A DNA stretch of 64,000 nt from Dryas octopetala (GCA_963921425.1 OY992835.1:15190001-15254000), one strand, 5' to 3'. Counted from the first letter of the stretch, positions 45,401 to 56,894 are shown. Program-made: numbers and translations. Notes: generated by a model from the sequence alone, not told the origin.

Positions 45401-46068
45401 TTTAGAATATCATTCTAAAATTTTAACAAATGATTTCGTTTGAGTGGTTAGACCTATCACATTAGCATGATGACGTGATATAACCGTCCTACACAAGTTT
45501 TTCTGACCCAATAGGCTGAAGCCAGTATGGATGAAAAGTTGCTTATGATTTCGTTGACAAATATAGTAGAACATAGTTATGATTTCATTTCTTGTGAGGT
45601 CCTCAGAAGACACCGAGTGCTGTTTCATCTAATCCGGACCTCGGAAGGGTGTCTTCCTTTTTTGCTAGTAGAGGACCTGATAACAAAGAATGGCATCTCA
45701 GAAAGCCAGTGCTTGCACTTTCAATCTGCTCTTGGCTCGCTATGATGCCTACACTCTTAGTCTTTACCTACTTCCTGTTTTTGGTTTAAACCTAAAGTTG
45801 ATATTAGTAACAATATAATAAATAACACAAGTGCCACAAAGAGAAACATGACTTGTTACCGTAAATGAACTTTTTATAAGCTCCCTTGCTCCCACTTTTC
45901 TTTCCCACATAATGCAAACATTAAATTAGTAGGAATACTCAATTTCTCATGGGGTATTAATGAAACACTTTTGGACCTTTGTTTGTGGATGATGAAAGAT
46001 ACCTTCCTGACACAATCGACGTTGCGGGGGGAGGGAGGCAGCAAAGATCTACTGGCTGTGAATGCTGA
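42472..46068 (+). CDS. Rab7-type small GTPase (RABG3 group)
   Basis: Seven exons: 42472-42524, 42772-42798, 42908-43007, 43606-43752, 43838-43918, 44027-44172, 45999-46068; 624 nt, 207 residues, the usual Rab7 length. Motifs: P-loop GDSGVGKT 15-22, switch I region ending [16 protein letters not shown] with Gln67, NKID 125-128, TSAK 157-160, and C-terminal CEC for double geranylgeranylation. The tail reads YLPDTIDV...RSTGCEC, as in plant RABG3 proteins. Rab7 drives late endosome/vacuole fusion and membrane traffic to the tonoplast. All splice phases close and no lesion is visible. Intron 6 is 1.8 kb and contains a MITE; the last exon is only 70 nt and is easily missed. A paralogue number (RABG3a-f) cannot be assigned safely. 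Confidence 0.96.
45238..45516. mobile_element. MITE in intron 6 of the Rab7 gene
   Basis: Terminal arms of about 75 bp are inverted: the left has AAAAACTTGTGTGGGACCGT and GTCATTATGCTGACGTGGTG; the right has TGATGACGTGATATAACCGT and CCTACACAAGTTTTTCTGAC. Inner sequence (AAGGAAGTTTGTCATTTCCAA / TGGAAATGAAGAATAAACTTCC) is also self-complementary, so the whole 279 bp could fold into one hairpin. Confidence 0.75.
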
Positions 46069-46902
46069 AAGAGTTGCTGAATGGCGTAGCTCTTGTGGAT
46101 TGCATTATGCAATTATTTGTCAATGTTACTTGGTGATTTAAGAATCAGTAATCATAAACAGTTGATGATTATATAGAGAAGGTTACAGAAATTTCATTTG
46201 TATTATAAGTGGATTGGGATAAGTCGTCTTATTTACATTGTATTGTTTCTGTTTATATTTAATGATTGTATTTTGACTTTCAGTTGTTTCTTCTGGAAAT
46301 GTATTGGTCAATTGGTCATATACTATAGCCGTGGGTTAGGGCTAAGGATATTGATTCTCGAACTTTTGTTATGTTGTACTCGGTAGGCATCAGTTTCCAG
46401 AAACCCTACTACATAGTTTTCATTAATTAAATGCTTAACCAAGTTTCATTAATTAAATGCTTAACCAAGTAGTGTTGGAGGAATTTTTCATTTTTCAATG
46501 GGAAATGTTTTCAAAGAGGTTGACAGCATAAGATGCTTGCATTATTAGACTGAATTTGGGTCGGTGAGATTCACTTGCATGTACATATGTATAGGAAATA
46601 ATGTTTTCTTACTAGACAGTTCAAAAATATAAAATACTTATGTTACTAAGTTATGAATGTGGGTAGTTGATTAGGTTGATTTTTATTTGAGAGCTTGTTT
46701 TGTATTGGCTTTAAATGCCTTTGCTTGGTAATTCATTTCTACAATTTGTAGATCAGTATAGGCAGATAAAAACTTCATCAAAAGCATATAGGATCGTTTT
46801 ACTTTTATAGAAGGTTTTTTTTTTTTTTTTTTTCTCTTTATTTACCTGAACAAGCAGCTATTGACTGACACGTAATGAACACTAGTGTTCCTCTGCCATA
46901 TG

Positions 46903-46911
46903 ACACGTGGC
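46903..46911 (+). promoter_or_regulatory. G-box/ABRE-like ACACGTGGC
   Basis: ACACGTGGC lies about 150 bp upstream of the ATG at 47057, with another ACGT core (GACACGTAAT) at about 46868. Paired ACGT cores near a start are typical of bZIP-bound, ABA- or stress-responsive plant promoters. Position and sequence are seen; binding is inferred. Confidence 0.45.
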
Positions 46912-47056
46912 GCAGCTGATAGCCATTTTAGGTTTTAAAGTTTAAACATCACATTCACAACATCAAAGCTAAGAAAGGAAATTCTTATCCAAGCTGCCAA
47001 ACACACCCAATATTTTCTACACCTCTTCTACGCAAAGCTTTCTCTAAAATCCAACA

Positions 47057-47602
47057 ATGGAGGCTACCAAGGAACAACAAGGAGCTGCTGAGTTACTGCA
47101 CCACATCCTCCCTCCACATCTCGAAGACGCCGGCCTCGAAGACTGTGCGCTCCCACCGGACTCCATAAAAGAAGCCTTCCTCAAAGCCGCCACCGCCGTG
47201 AAGTCACGCGCCACCTCGATATTCACCTCCGACGAAGAAACCCAAGACGATGATTGCGTCATCGACCCCTGGACTGCCGCCGAGGACCGGTCAGATGCGG
47301 TGGTCGGAGCCGGGACGGAGGTTCGGCCGTCGGGACCTTGCGGCGGCGAGAAGGGTGGGTGGATGGGGGTTGGTGGAGATGAAGTGGTGGTGAGTGGTGA
47401 GGAGGAGAAGAGGGATAAGGTGATTGTGGGAGGTGAAGATCTGAGAGAGGAGGGTGGAGATAGGGCTTGTGTGGATGGGTTTGTTGGGTTAGAGATTGGA
47501 GAGAATAAAAAGAATAAGGTCAAAAATGGTGGTGGTGATGAAGAAGATGATGAGGAAGAGAAAGATGGTGAAGGTCCTATTTTGGTTGGAGGTTATGTTT
47601 AA
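47057..47602 (+). CDS. Unrecognised acidic protein, single exon, 181 residues
   Basis: An intronless frame from MEATKEQQGAAELLHHILPP to a TAA. The first 60 residues look structured and conserved in style (LEDAGLEDCALPPDSIKEAF, KAATAVKSRA, then an acidic SDEETQDDD segment). The rest is low-complexity Gly/Glu/Asp (GGDEVVVSGEEEKRDK, DEEDDEEEKDGEGP) ending ILVGGYV. There is no signal peptide or membrane span. Codon use and the leader upstream look genuine, unlike neighbouring frames. It has the look of a plant-specific uncharacterised family. The C-terminal half is probably disordered. Two ACGT elements upstream hint at stress or ABA control. Confidence 0.75.
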   Translation: MEATKEQQGAAELLHHILPPHLEDAGLEDCALPPDSIKEAFLKAATAVKSRATSIFTSDEETQDDDCVIDPWTAAEDRSDAVVGAGTEVRPSGPCGGEKGGWMGVGGDEVVVSGEEEKRDKVIVGGEDLREEGGDRACVDGFVGLEIGENKKNKVKNGGGDEEDDEEEKDGEGPILVGGYV

Positions 47603-47639
47603 AACCATAATTACATTTTAGTTTTGCTAGTTTTGTTTT

Positions 47640-49420
47640 AATTTTTTGGATGTCTTAACTTTTAATTAGATTTTGGATTGGATGTTGTTGTAATGCATAG
47701 TAGAAATGTATAATGAGCTATTCCAAGCTCTTGTTGGATTGGATTTTGGATTGGATATACACAAATTTTGTTGCAATTGGTTTGAAGACTTTATTGATGC
47801 TTGCACTTTTTCTTCTGTTTTTAAGATAGGAAATGTATGTTAATATTCAGCCTTGGATTTCTCTAAGTTGATGGATTTGATTGGAGTCATGACTTAATTA
47901 GTTTGTGATATGAGAGTTTCAAAGCATGGTCCTCTTGTTTTTGTTATGCAAAGCTTCACAGTAAAAAGGATTCTAAACAAATCGAGGAAGAGTTGATGTA
48001 TCTACTATTAAAGCTTTAGAAGATCTGTTTAGTGTTTGATTGTTGAAATGGGATAGTTATGAAGATGGAATCATCAATCAAGCAATGGAATTTCAGTTTG
48101 AATTTGGTTGTGACACAAAAAGAGATTATTTACTTGTCGGTAAGCAGGTTTCAATGGCATTGACATTGTTGGTGAAGGGATGATGATAAAAGGATGAACA
48201 TTTGTGTTGGCAAGTTCACATTCATCAATGAAAGTTCTAGTTTTATCATATCTTCATGGATGTTCATACATTAATAAGGGATTCACATTCATTAATGATT
48301 GAAGAAGAAAAAAAAAAGTCTAATTTGGTTGCAATGAAGAACTTGTAAGTTGTAAAATCAAGGTCTCTGCAAAGATGAAAGAATGTCAGTCCATCAACCA
48401 CAAGTGGATGGTCGCCACACCATACTCTGCTGTACTTTACACACTCAGATTCCAGTGTTGTATAATATAACAAAAAACAATCCACAAAATCAGATTCTAC
48501 CTGCTTTTTTAAAATATCTGTTGTGATTTTTTATACTGATTTCTGAAAGTTAGTTGAGATTTCTGCCTTAATTGATAAAAAAAAATAAAAAAAAAATCAA
48601 TGCAGCTCCATTTTCTAGGAAATAAAATATACATACATAGTGAGATACAGAAATTAATTTGACTTAATCACATGTGATGATAATGTTATTATTAAATCTG
48701 TTTATGGGGATAGTAAGCAGTTAAGCACAGATCAAACTTGTTCCTTCCTCAAGGCTCAAGCTTTGTGGACCGCTTGACTAATTTGCTTTGAATTTGATAA
48801 CGACTAACAGGTACCTGTTAGGTGCACTATTGCTATAACTTACACTTGGTAATGGAAAATAAGCTTCACTAATTTAATTGATGCACAGATTTTCAACTCT
48901 CACATGCATTTTTGTTGAAGTGGGTTTGTCTTGCTCATATGGCAAATACACTTTTATATATATATATATAATATTTGTTTCTTAGAAGAGAGATGGCTGC
49001 TAATTAAATTAACTCTAATCCTTAACATTACATAACGTAAAATCATTATTTTTCACTCTAGTACGAAACAATATGTTGTACAGGTCCTCATAGATGGATG
49101 ATTGGGGGTAATACCATTTTGGGGTGACTAGATCATGAGTCGGACTATCCTACATTCTTTGTGTTTGTGTGTTTTGAGGTTTGGTTTGAGTACTTTCATG
49201 ATATGTTTGAACGAGACAATCTGAAAGCACTGAAATATTTTATAATGGGATTATAAAAAAAGCAACATATGATAAGATTGTGTTGTGAAATTTCTAATTT
49301 GCACATTTCCCAATGATTCATTATTATTTGGCAAGGGAAAGCGGATTTATCATTTATGAGATGATGAAAATAATCTCACTCCTCCTGAGAAAGTAAGTTG
49401 GAAATAGGACAGATCATATA
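47640..49420. other. Intergenic, nothing recognised
   Basis: AT-rich DNA downstream of the small acidic-protein gene. A short (AT)n lies at about 48954-48970. No open frame with protein-like character. Confidence 0.4.
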
Positions 49421-49421
49421 T

Positions 49422-49424
<3 letters not shown>

Positions 49425-49512
<88 letters not shown>
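49425..49512. repeat. (GA)44 microsatellite upstream of TauE copy 1
   Basis: An uninterrupted GA run of about 88 bp starts about 385 bp upstream of the ATG at 49811. The second TauE gene has a shorter (GA)n at 57167-57189, about 380 bp before its ATG, in the matching position. A CATATATATAGG sequence directly before the run could be a TATA box. Confidence 0.9.
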
Positions 49513-49516
<4 letters not shown>

Positions 49517-49810
49517 ATGACAAGTAGAGAGTAAGAGGGAGTATATACGTGACAAAGCAGAGCTCATTTCTGATAGCTTTTTGGTTCTTTATGGAAAGAA
49601 GCTTCTTAGTACTTTCATCTCTGGGTGATGCAGTTATCAACACCATTCAGTTACCAACACCATATATAGAGAAACAAGCAACTAGCTCTAAGTGGAGCAC
49701 AAGTCCATATAGGAACTGGGTTTTCTTTTTGGTAGAGTTTTTATTTGTTCTGAGGTTTGGTTTGAGGAAATACAAGTTTGGGGAAGTTTGATATTTTGGA
49801 TATCGATCAG

Positions 49811-52800
49811 ATGGCTGAAATTGGATTACAGTGGTGGAGTCTAAGGTGGGTTGCAATGGTTGTGATTGGTTTTCTTCTTGTTGTAACTGCTTCAGTAGTT
49901 GCTTCAGCACAAGAAACTTTGAAACAAGATGCTTCAAGTTACAGTGGGACTCAAAAGTCTCAATCTGAATATCTAACCAGAGTGTTAAACTTTCTATGGC
50001 AACCGGGTCAATTGGGTTATGAGCATGTTTGGCCTGTAAGTCTACTTTTCATTCCCTTCTTGATTAGTTTTTCTCTTATAATATTTTTGAAATGTTATTG
50101 GTGCACTTTTCATGTGGTGAAATTGGATATGCAGGAAATGGAATTTGGCTGGAAAATTGTAGTTGGTACAATAATTGGATTCATTGGAGCTGCTTTTGGG
50201 ACTGTAGGTGGAGTTGGTGGGGGTGGCATTTTTGTTCCAATGCTCACTTTGATTATCGGATTCGATGAGAAATCATCAACAGCAATATCAAAGTGTAAGT
50301 CCTTTCTCACAAACCTTTCCCTCTTTTTCAGTTTCAATTTACACCTGCAATAGAAGCTTTACATCTTTGCAGAATGTATAGTTCAATTAGGGACCCCCAA
50401 GATCATCCCAGTCAGTTTGAAACTTTATACTACTGCTTGGAGCTTCTGGTTTATACTTAATGTTATAATTCAATCATTTTATACTTTGGTTCTCTTTTCC
50501 AATCTTTTATATTAATTGTATTTGACTACTTGTTACTGGCCTTCTTTCAGCCTTGTGGTTAAGTGCATGCACGAAACCTCAAGGTCCCGATTTTGAAGGC
50601 TGGTGCAGCCGGGTGAACAGAGTATTTGACTACTTGTTTGAGTGGAGGGTTTGTAACTGATTGGAGCTTGAGTGCCTTAATTTCAATTAGACGCTCTCTT
50701 GCTTTCACCAAATGATGTCTCTCTCTTTGCCTTATTTACTCACCATCCATAAAATTGATAAATTGGGAAGTTGTCTACCTTTTCACTTTTCAAATGTGCC
50801 TTACTGCAATTATGCATGCTTCTGTCTGGTTGGTCAGGTATGATCACTGGTGGAGCAGCTGCAACTGTTTTCTACAATTTAAGGCTAAGGCATCCCACAC
50901 TCGAGCTTCCCATCATCGACTATGACTTGGCGCTTCTGTTCCAACCAATGCTTATGCTTGGAATCAGTATCGGAGTTTCTTGCAATGTGATATTCGCAGA
51001 TTGGATGATCACGGTGTTGTTAATTTTTATTTTCTTAGGTATGACTATATGAAATTTCTTGTTTCATCTTGAACAACTTCTTTGAGTCTCATAATGATTA
51101 CCTGCTGCAGGCACATCAACTAAGGCATTCTTGAAGGGTGTTGAGACATGGAAAAGAGAAACTATACTAAAAAAGGTAGTCTTGAAATTTTTTCATTAGC
51201 TTGATTTGTATATTTGGCTTAACTTAATCAAACCCTGATCCTGGTTCACTACATTTTGATTTTCAGGAGGTTGCCAGACTAATGCAGTCAAATGGTGAGT
51301 TGATCAATCATTTTCTGTTTGCTAGAAGTGGTCTTTCACCTATCCAAATTTGGATGCCTAAAATGAATTCTTCACCACGATGTTATATGAAATTTTTTAC
51401 ACAGGTAATGGAAGTGAAGAAGTTGAATACAGGCCTCTACCAGGTAGCCCAAGTATCAAGGAATCTAAAAATCAGGAGGTATAACTTTTGCAGCCTGAAT
51501 TTCCCTTCACACAAGTTTTAGAGACTGACTTTATGACCTTCTCAGGTTTCTATTCTTGAAAATGTTCACTGGACGGCTCTGGCACTACTTGTTGCTGTCT
51601 GGGTCATAATACTTGCATTGCAGATTGCCAAGGTTTTTCTCTACTATGTGGTTGATTTTCTTTAGAAACTTATAACTTGGTGCTCCCATTGCTTTTATGC
51701 ATTGAGGAGTCAGATTGATTACAAACTTGTTTGTTGGAGACAGACTTATACCACAACTTGTTCAGCGGCGTATTGGGTATTAAATCTCTTGCAGGTACCT
51801 TCTAAAAATATTTCGCACTTCAAATACCAGCCTCATTATGAGCTTGAATAATTGAATTGTGGTTCAAAAGCATCATTTTTGGCTTTTTTTTAAATTTCTT
51901 CAAAATTTCTTAGATCCCTGTGGCTTTTGGAGTAACTTTATATGAGGCAGTCAACCTGTACAAGGGACACAGAGTGATTGCATCCAAGGAAGAATCAGGC
52001 ACACATTGGAAAGTGCATCAGCTTATTCTTTATTGTGCCTGTGGCATCACAGCTGGTATAGTTGGTGGATTGCTTGGTCTTGGTGGAGGCTTCATTTTGG
52101 GTCCTCTTTTTCTGGAGCTGGGAATCCCACCTCAGGTGAATTTTATACTTCCTCTTGATGTTTAATAAGTGAAATATTTGTCTGACCAGAAAACAGTGAA
52201 ATAGTTGAGGTTGTGTTTCTTTAATTTCCTCAAATAATTCCAGCATTCAATTATCCCATTAAGAAACGGACCATATATATGCATCTTTCTCTTAGAAGTT
52301 AAAACAGCTCAAAGGGTACATGTTTGAATACACCACATGCACATTCAGGCCAAAAATAAGCACGTACTACATTCACAATGCAGGTGTCTAGTGCCACTGC
52401 CACATTTGCAATGACATTTTCTGCATCCATGTCTGTCGTTGAGTACTACCTCCTCAAACGTTTTCCGGTTCCCTACGGTAACCTTCTTATCCATTTAAGT
52501 TTCTGTCAACAAATGTTGAATGGTAGGAAGACAAATTCTATTTTTTTTTTTTTTTTCCCTTCAATAATTTGATGTTGGCTCTGGTCATTGTTAATTCATC
52601 TTGCAGCTCTCTACCTTGCTGTTGTGGCCAGCTTTTCTGCCCTTGTAGGGCAACATGTGGTGAGAAAGGTGATCAGCATATTAGGGAGAGCATCTATAAT
52701 TATCTTCATTCTGTCCACAACAATCTTTGTCAGTGCAATATCACTTGGTATGTATCATTCATATACATGTAGACATGCACCACTTTATGGTTTTTCATGT

Positions 52801-52962
52801 CCTGCCCATGATTTGGTTTTTGGTTCCTTTTTATTTTCCTCCTGAGGATTAATTGAATGGATAACTAATTTGTTTTTTCAAACAGGTGGGGTTGGAATAG
52901 CAAATATGATTGCAAAGATTGAGCACAAAGAGTACATGGGATTTGAAAACATCTGCACTTAG
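49811..52962 (+). CDS. TauE/SafE-family membrane transporter, copy 1
   Basis: Twelve exons: 49811-50035, 50135-50294, 50838-51038, 51111-51175, 51267-51294, 51405-51478, 51546-51632, 51744-51794, 51914-52135, 52384-52477, 52607-52747, 52886-52962; 1425 nt, 474 residues. The N-terminus (MAEIGLQWW...VASAQ) is a signal peptide or first helix. Two halves each carry the family's Gly-rich motif: [20 protein letters not shown] near 98-117 and [14 protein letters not shown] near 347-360, followed by [17 protein letters not shown]. Bacterial relatives export sulfite or sulfoacetate; plant members are multi-spanning proteins of largely unknown substrate. All junctions are GT-AG and in phase. The ATG at 49811 is preferred over the in-frame ATG at 49778 because the paralogue starts at the matching position. 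Introns are short except intron 2, which holds an 87-bp insertion. Confidence 0.93.
50535..50621 (+). mobile_element. SINE-like 87-bp insertion with 17-bp TSD
   Basis: Flanked by GTATTTGACTACTTGTT on both sides (50518-50534, 50622-50638). TauE copy 2 has a single copy of this 17-mer at the matching place (about 60166), i.e. the empty site. The insert contains a tRNA-like A-box (GTGGTTAAGTGCATG) and a B-box-like GGTCCCGATTTTGAAGG at about the right spacing. There is no poly(A). It could be a truncated tRNA-derived SINE; the class is inferred. Confidence 0.7.
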
Positions 52963-54794
52963 CAAGCCTAGTTTTATAAGTAACTTCTGGCTCTCATTTT
53001 CCCAATCTCAAACAACAATGCAATATACTCTCTAAGCTTCAATATACTTCTGACTTGGCATAAAAAATTTTGCTCTTTTTTTCAGAGGAAATGTGCAACT
53101 TTGACTGTATAGTTGGGTACTGAATGATTTGTTGGACCTGCTAAAGCTGGGCCTATAAGTTATCACCAGTAAGAGAGGGAAGAAATATGTACTGTTGTGA
53201 AACTATATCAAGTCATCCATTTCCCTTCGGAAAAATAAAACACACGTGGGCCCTTTTGGTAACTGTTTTTATTTATTGTGCTCTATTTTTTGGATATGGA
53301 TTTTCTCCTTTTTTTTATTTGACTTTTAATGATAATTGCGTATTTATCATCCAAGAATAGAGAGTAAATGATAAAATAAATTCTTAACACTTTTTAAATG
53401 TGAATGAAATTACAAAAATTCTATCTTAATATTACACAGTTAAGATTAAAAAAAACAAAAAAAAAAACAAATAATTAAAATCTTAAAAAAAAAAAAAATG
53501 AAAGAGAAGGAAGATTGAGATGAGAAGGAGATGAGAGCACTACAACAATTTTGGCGTAAGGCCTCCAATGATTTCCACTAAAGTTGGGGGGGGTGCCAAT
53601 TGCTAATGTGGTTGTTCACTAATGTTAATTATTAGTGATTATCATATTAAGTCAGACATGAACAGTGATTCCATATGCAACTAATGCTTCTGATTAGTTG
53701 ATGTTATTGTGGCACCCATGTAATTTAAACTAAAAAAAAGGGTTTAGTTAATTTATGGACTAAAAAAAGGGTCAGCACACACAAATACCACCACCAATTT
53801 ACTTGGGGTTGTACTATAACCAACCCAAATTGTACAAAACAGTAACCATTTTTTCCATTTTTTTATCAAAAATTCCAAATCCAACTATGGAGTCAGTAAA
53901 GACTGCAATAAAACAAGCTAATCAACCTGTGAGACAAACTTAAAAAGCCATCTCCCGTCCATGCTCAATATTTGCCCTCCTTCTAATGGTGCCTAGTAGG
54001 TTGGAATCACATTTACCCATGACTGACTTGATAAGGTGTCAACCACTTGTGGCTAATGGCAGGCTTCAAGGGATACTATATACAGTAAAGAAATCCTTCA
54101 TAAAGTGTTTAAGATATTTACAATAGCATTCACAAGGTTGCAGTAAAGCAGGTAGACCTACTGCTATATATACTCAAGAGACTTTACAGAGAGAATATCA
54201 TCTGCATCTACTGTTCTACACATTGGTACTGAGGAGAGCCAGCCATTAAGCGCATATCCAAGCTAAGCAAGAGATGGAAAAAAGCACACTTTGATTTACT
54301 GATAGATCAGAAGGGAGATCAAAGCCCGAAAGCACCTAGTGAGCTCAGATTTTGACTGGGAAACCAACTGTATTTGGTTAAACCAGAGAAAAGAGCAGGT
54401 AGCGCATGATCTGAATAATCAAGTAATGAAATCTTCCTTTGTGGCCCTGAAGCTGAAGTGAAGGAGGGAATGAAGCTGGAAATCATCCTGGCTTTGTGAA
54501 TAGGTTGTGAAGCTTTACATGGTAAGGTATGACATATTCCCTGCACTTATGACATATTCTGAAGATTAATTGATTGTATGTCATTTTCAATAATTTGTCT
54601 TCGCTCGAGCATATATTAAGAAGCAACACACATTAGAGAACTTTAACTCAAAGATATAAGAAGTTTAATTAATCTCCCTAAGCAATATATATATGTATAT
54701 ATAAGGAGAAAAAGCTTTAGATCACCAAGTTAGGCATATTTGGCTCAAGAAAGGAAAAGAAAAAAAACAGAGAGCCAAAATTATGAGGGAAGAA

Positions 54795-55055
54795 GGTTCG
54801 GACCCTACACTGGAGGACCGGACCTCCAGTGAAGGTAGCAGCAGTGAAATGGAATTTGCACGAAGGGAGGTTCAGACGTTGCTTGGGAGAACCGGACTTC
54901 TAGAGATGATGCAGCTTGAAATGGAGATTTCATGCAGGGAGGTCCGGACCTCTGTTTGGAAGACCGGACCTCTAGCAGGGAAAATTACACTTGAGCTCTA
55001 TTTTCACTAGGGGGTTCTGGAGGACCAGACCTCAATGGGGCGGCCCGGTCTTCAT
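54795..55055. repeat. GGTCCGGACCTC cluster in the CACTA element
   Basis: About eight variants of GAGGTCCGGACCTC or GGACCGGACCTC, often as facing pairs 20-30 bp apart, for example GAGGACCGGACCTCCAG, GGGAGGTCCGGACCTCTG and GAAGACCGGACCTCTAG. The core is palindromic. The 75-codon plus frame over it (54783-55010) is repeat-driven. Confidence 0.7.
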
Positions 55056-55153
55056 TCTTCAAAACCTTTTCTTGTCCTACATCACTTTTTTTCATAATAG
55101 AAATCCTATTTGGCAGTGATCTAGAGTTTAGAATATTGATCTAGAGGATTGCA

Positions 55154-55495
55154 ATGGTAAACACTCAAGATATATTGAACATTCAAAGGCAACAGTCCCA
55201 CATGGATTTCAACTTGAATGAGAGGCTTACCACAGCTGTAGACAGCTACTTAAGGGCCAACATTGGCACAAGCACCGGCAACACTCCATACTTGGCACCC
55301 CCAGTTCAGACTGGCACAAATTCCTTCCACATTCCACAAATGCCAGGTGTGATTACGCCATTTTCTAGAGCAGGAATGGCTGGTCCCCAACAGTTGGCGC
55401 AACAACATGCTAGGAATGAAATTGGAGCAAAGGATGGTGCTGCGGGAGATGCAGGCGCTTCAAGAAGCGGGGTTGGAAGGTCACAACACAACTGA
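55154..55495 (+). CDS. Orphan ORF inside the CACTA element, 113 codons
   Basis: MVNTQDILNIQRQQSHMDFN at the start, then a polar Gln/Asn-rich helix-like stretch, a Pro/Thr-rich middle (TPYLAPPVQTGTNSFHIPQM), and a Gly/Ala-rich end. It reads more like protein than the surrounding DNA. No domain recognised. It may be a remnant of an element-encoded accessory protein or a captured host fragment. No transposase motif is present. Confidence 0.3.
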   Translation: MVNTQDILNIQRQQSHMDFNLNERLTTAVDSYLRANIGTSTGNTPYLAPPVQTGTNSFHIPQMPGVITPFSRAGMAGPQQLAQQHARNEIGAKDGAAGDAGASRSGVGRSQHN

Positions 55496-56670
55496 TCGAC
55501 ATAGCAAAAGAAATTATGGCTGTCAGTAAGAATACTTTTTGTTGTTTTGAGTAATATACTGTTGGTATTTTGAACAGCTTTTGTGATAGAACTAGAAACT
55601 TGGTGGGTTATATTATGGTTTAGACTATGATATATATCACCAAGTTTGGAAGTGTGGATGAATGGTTGGGATCATATTAAATTGTGTTGTACAGCTAGTG
55701 ATTATGCTTTTTTTGTTTTTGGTATCTAAGTTTCATTTTGTTTTAGAAATTGTGAAAAGTATAGGGAAAAGATATTAGAATGGTTGTAACTATGCACTTG
55801 AAACGCTACTTGAATTAAACATGCAATGTCAATGTATATAGCAAGTCGTATTTGCATCAATAAAGAAAGGCTGTGTGGGTTCAGCTGTGTAACTTGAGTT
55901 GTCAATTATTTGGTTTTTTATTTTTCTGATATGGCATTGAGGTTCTGCTACACACCCCTCCTATTAATGGGATTGCTGGACTGAAAGTTAAGCATGCTTG
56001 CTCCAATATTAGTGTAGGCTTTTCACATTTTATGAATAATATAGTGTAACAGCCATTGCAAGCATCCTTAGTATTATAAGAGCACATTGGAACTGAAAAA
56101 TGCATATTCGGACTGTTGCAAATGAAAGATTAATTGGACAATGCAGTACATTCAATCCCACTGCAGCAATCGTTTTGGTGGGAAAATGCATTCTCAATCT
56201 AAGTTAAATAATCACCAAAGTTCTTGCATGGTGGAGGATATTTAATAACTGAAACCAAATCAGAAACTAATACCAATAAGGTGGGAGTGCAGCAAGCAAT
56301 GGTTGGAATTAGTGAGCATTCATATCCACTTTTAACAAGATAGTAGAAGAAACCATGGCATAACATTATTTAATAATATCAATCCTCCACCAATATAGCA
56401 ACCTCAATAGAGATGGTGAACAAGTGAAACCCACTAACTGCAGCATTGGTGAGGACCAGACCTTGCAGACTGACATGGCAGGTTTTGGCAGAAGCTTCCA
56501 CCATTCTTACATGTGGGTGGCCTTAGCTCCCTTGCCACCCTAACACCAACCTCCAACATGCTATATGGTGACTGCAGTATGGCAAGGGACAATACAAACT
56601 AACAACAGTGGCAGTTGCCTCTATGCCTACCAAAAAAAATTGGTTGCCTTTGCTTGATTTTGTTGTAGTG

Positions 56671-56827
56671 GAGATGGAGGAAAGGGAAAGAAAAATGAGA
56701 AGAAAAACAAGATAAATTGGGAAGGAGATGAGAGATGGAAGACGAGGAGGACAAATGAGGAGCACATAAATTGGTTTTTTAAACTAAAATCTAAAAACTG
56801 GTAAATGGTAAATGGTTTGTAGTCATA

Positions 56828-56894
<67 letters not shown>

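Larger units (their letters stand above)
53538..56670. mobile_element. Non-autonomous CACTA (EnSpm-type) transposon
   Basis: Starts CACTACAACAATTTTGG and ends TTTTGTTGTAGTG, inverted CACTACAACAA termini. The 3-bp flanks are GAG on both sides (53535-53537 and 56671-56673), the TSD length of this superfamily. 3133 bp. The homologous sequence after TauE copy 2 (about 63047-63053, GATGAGAGATGGAG) is uninterrupted, confirming both ends. The interior has no recognisable transposase but carries a GGTCCGGACCTC repeat cluster and one open frame. It was inserted into the 3' flank of TauE copy 1 after the tandem duplication. Confidence 0.95.

Noticed and set aside
49350-49646. Ser/Leu-repeat open frames on the minus strand
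   Set aside because: Translation of the (GA)n microsatellite.
50548-50615. tRNA gene
   Set aside because: A/B-box-like motifs are present, but there is no cloverleaf or acceptor stem, and the piece is bounded by a TSD; called SINE-like instead.
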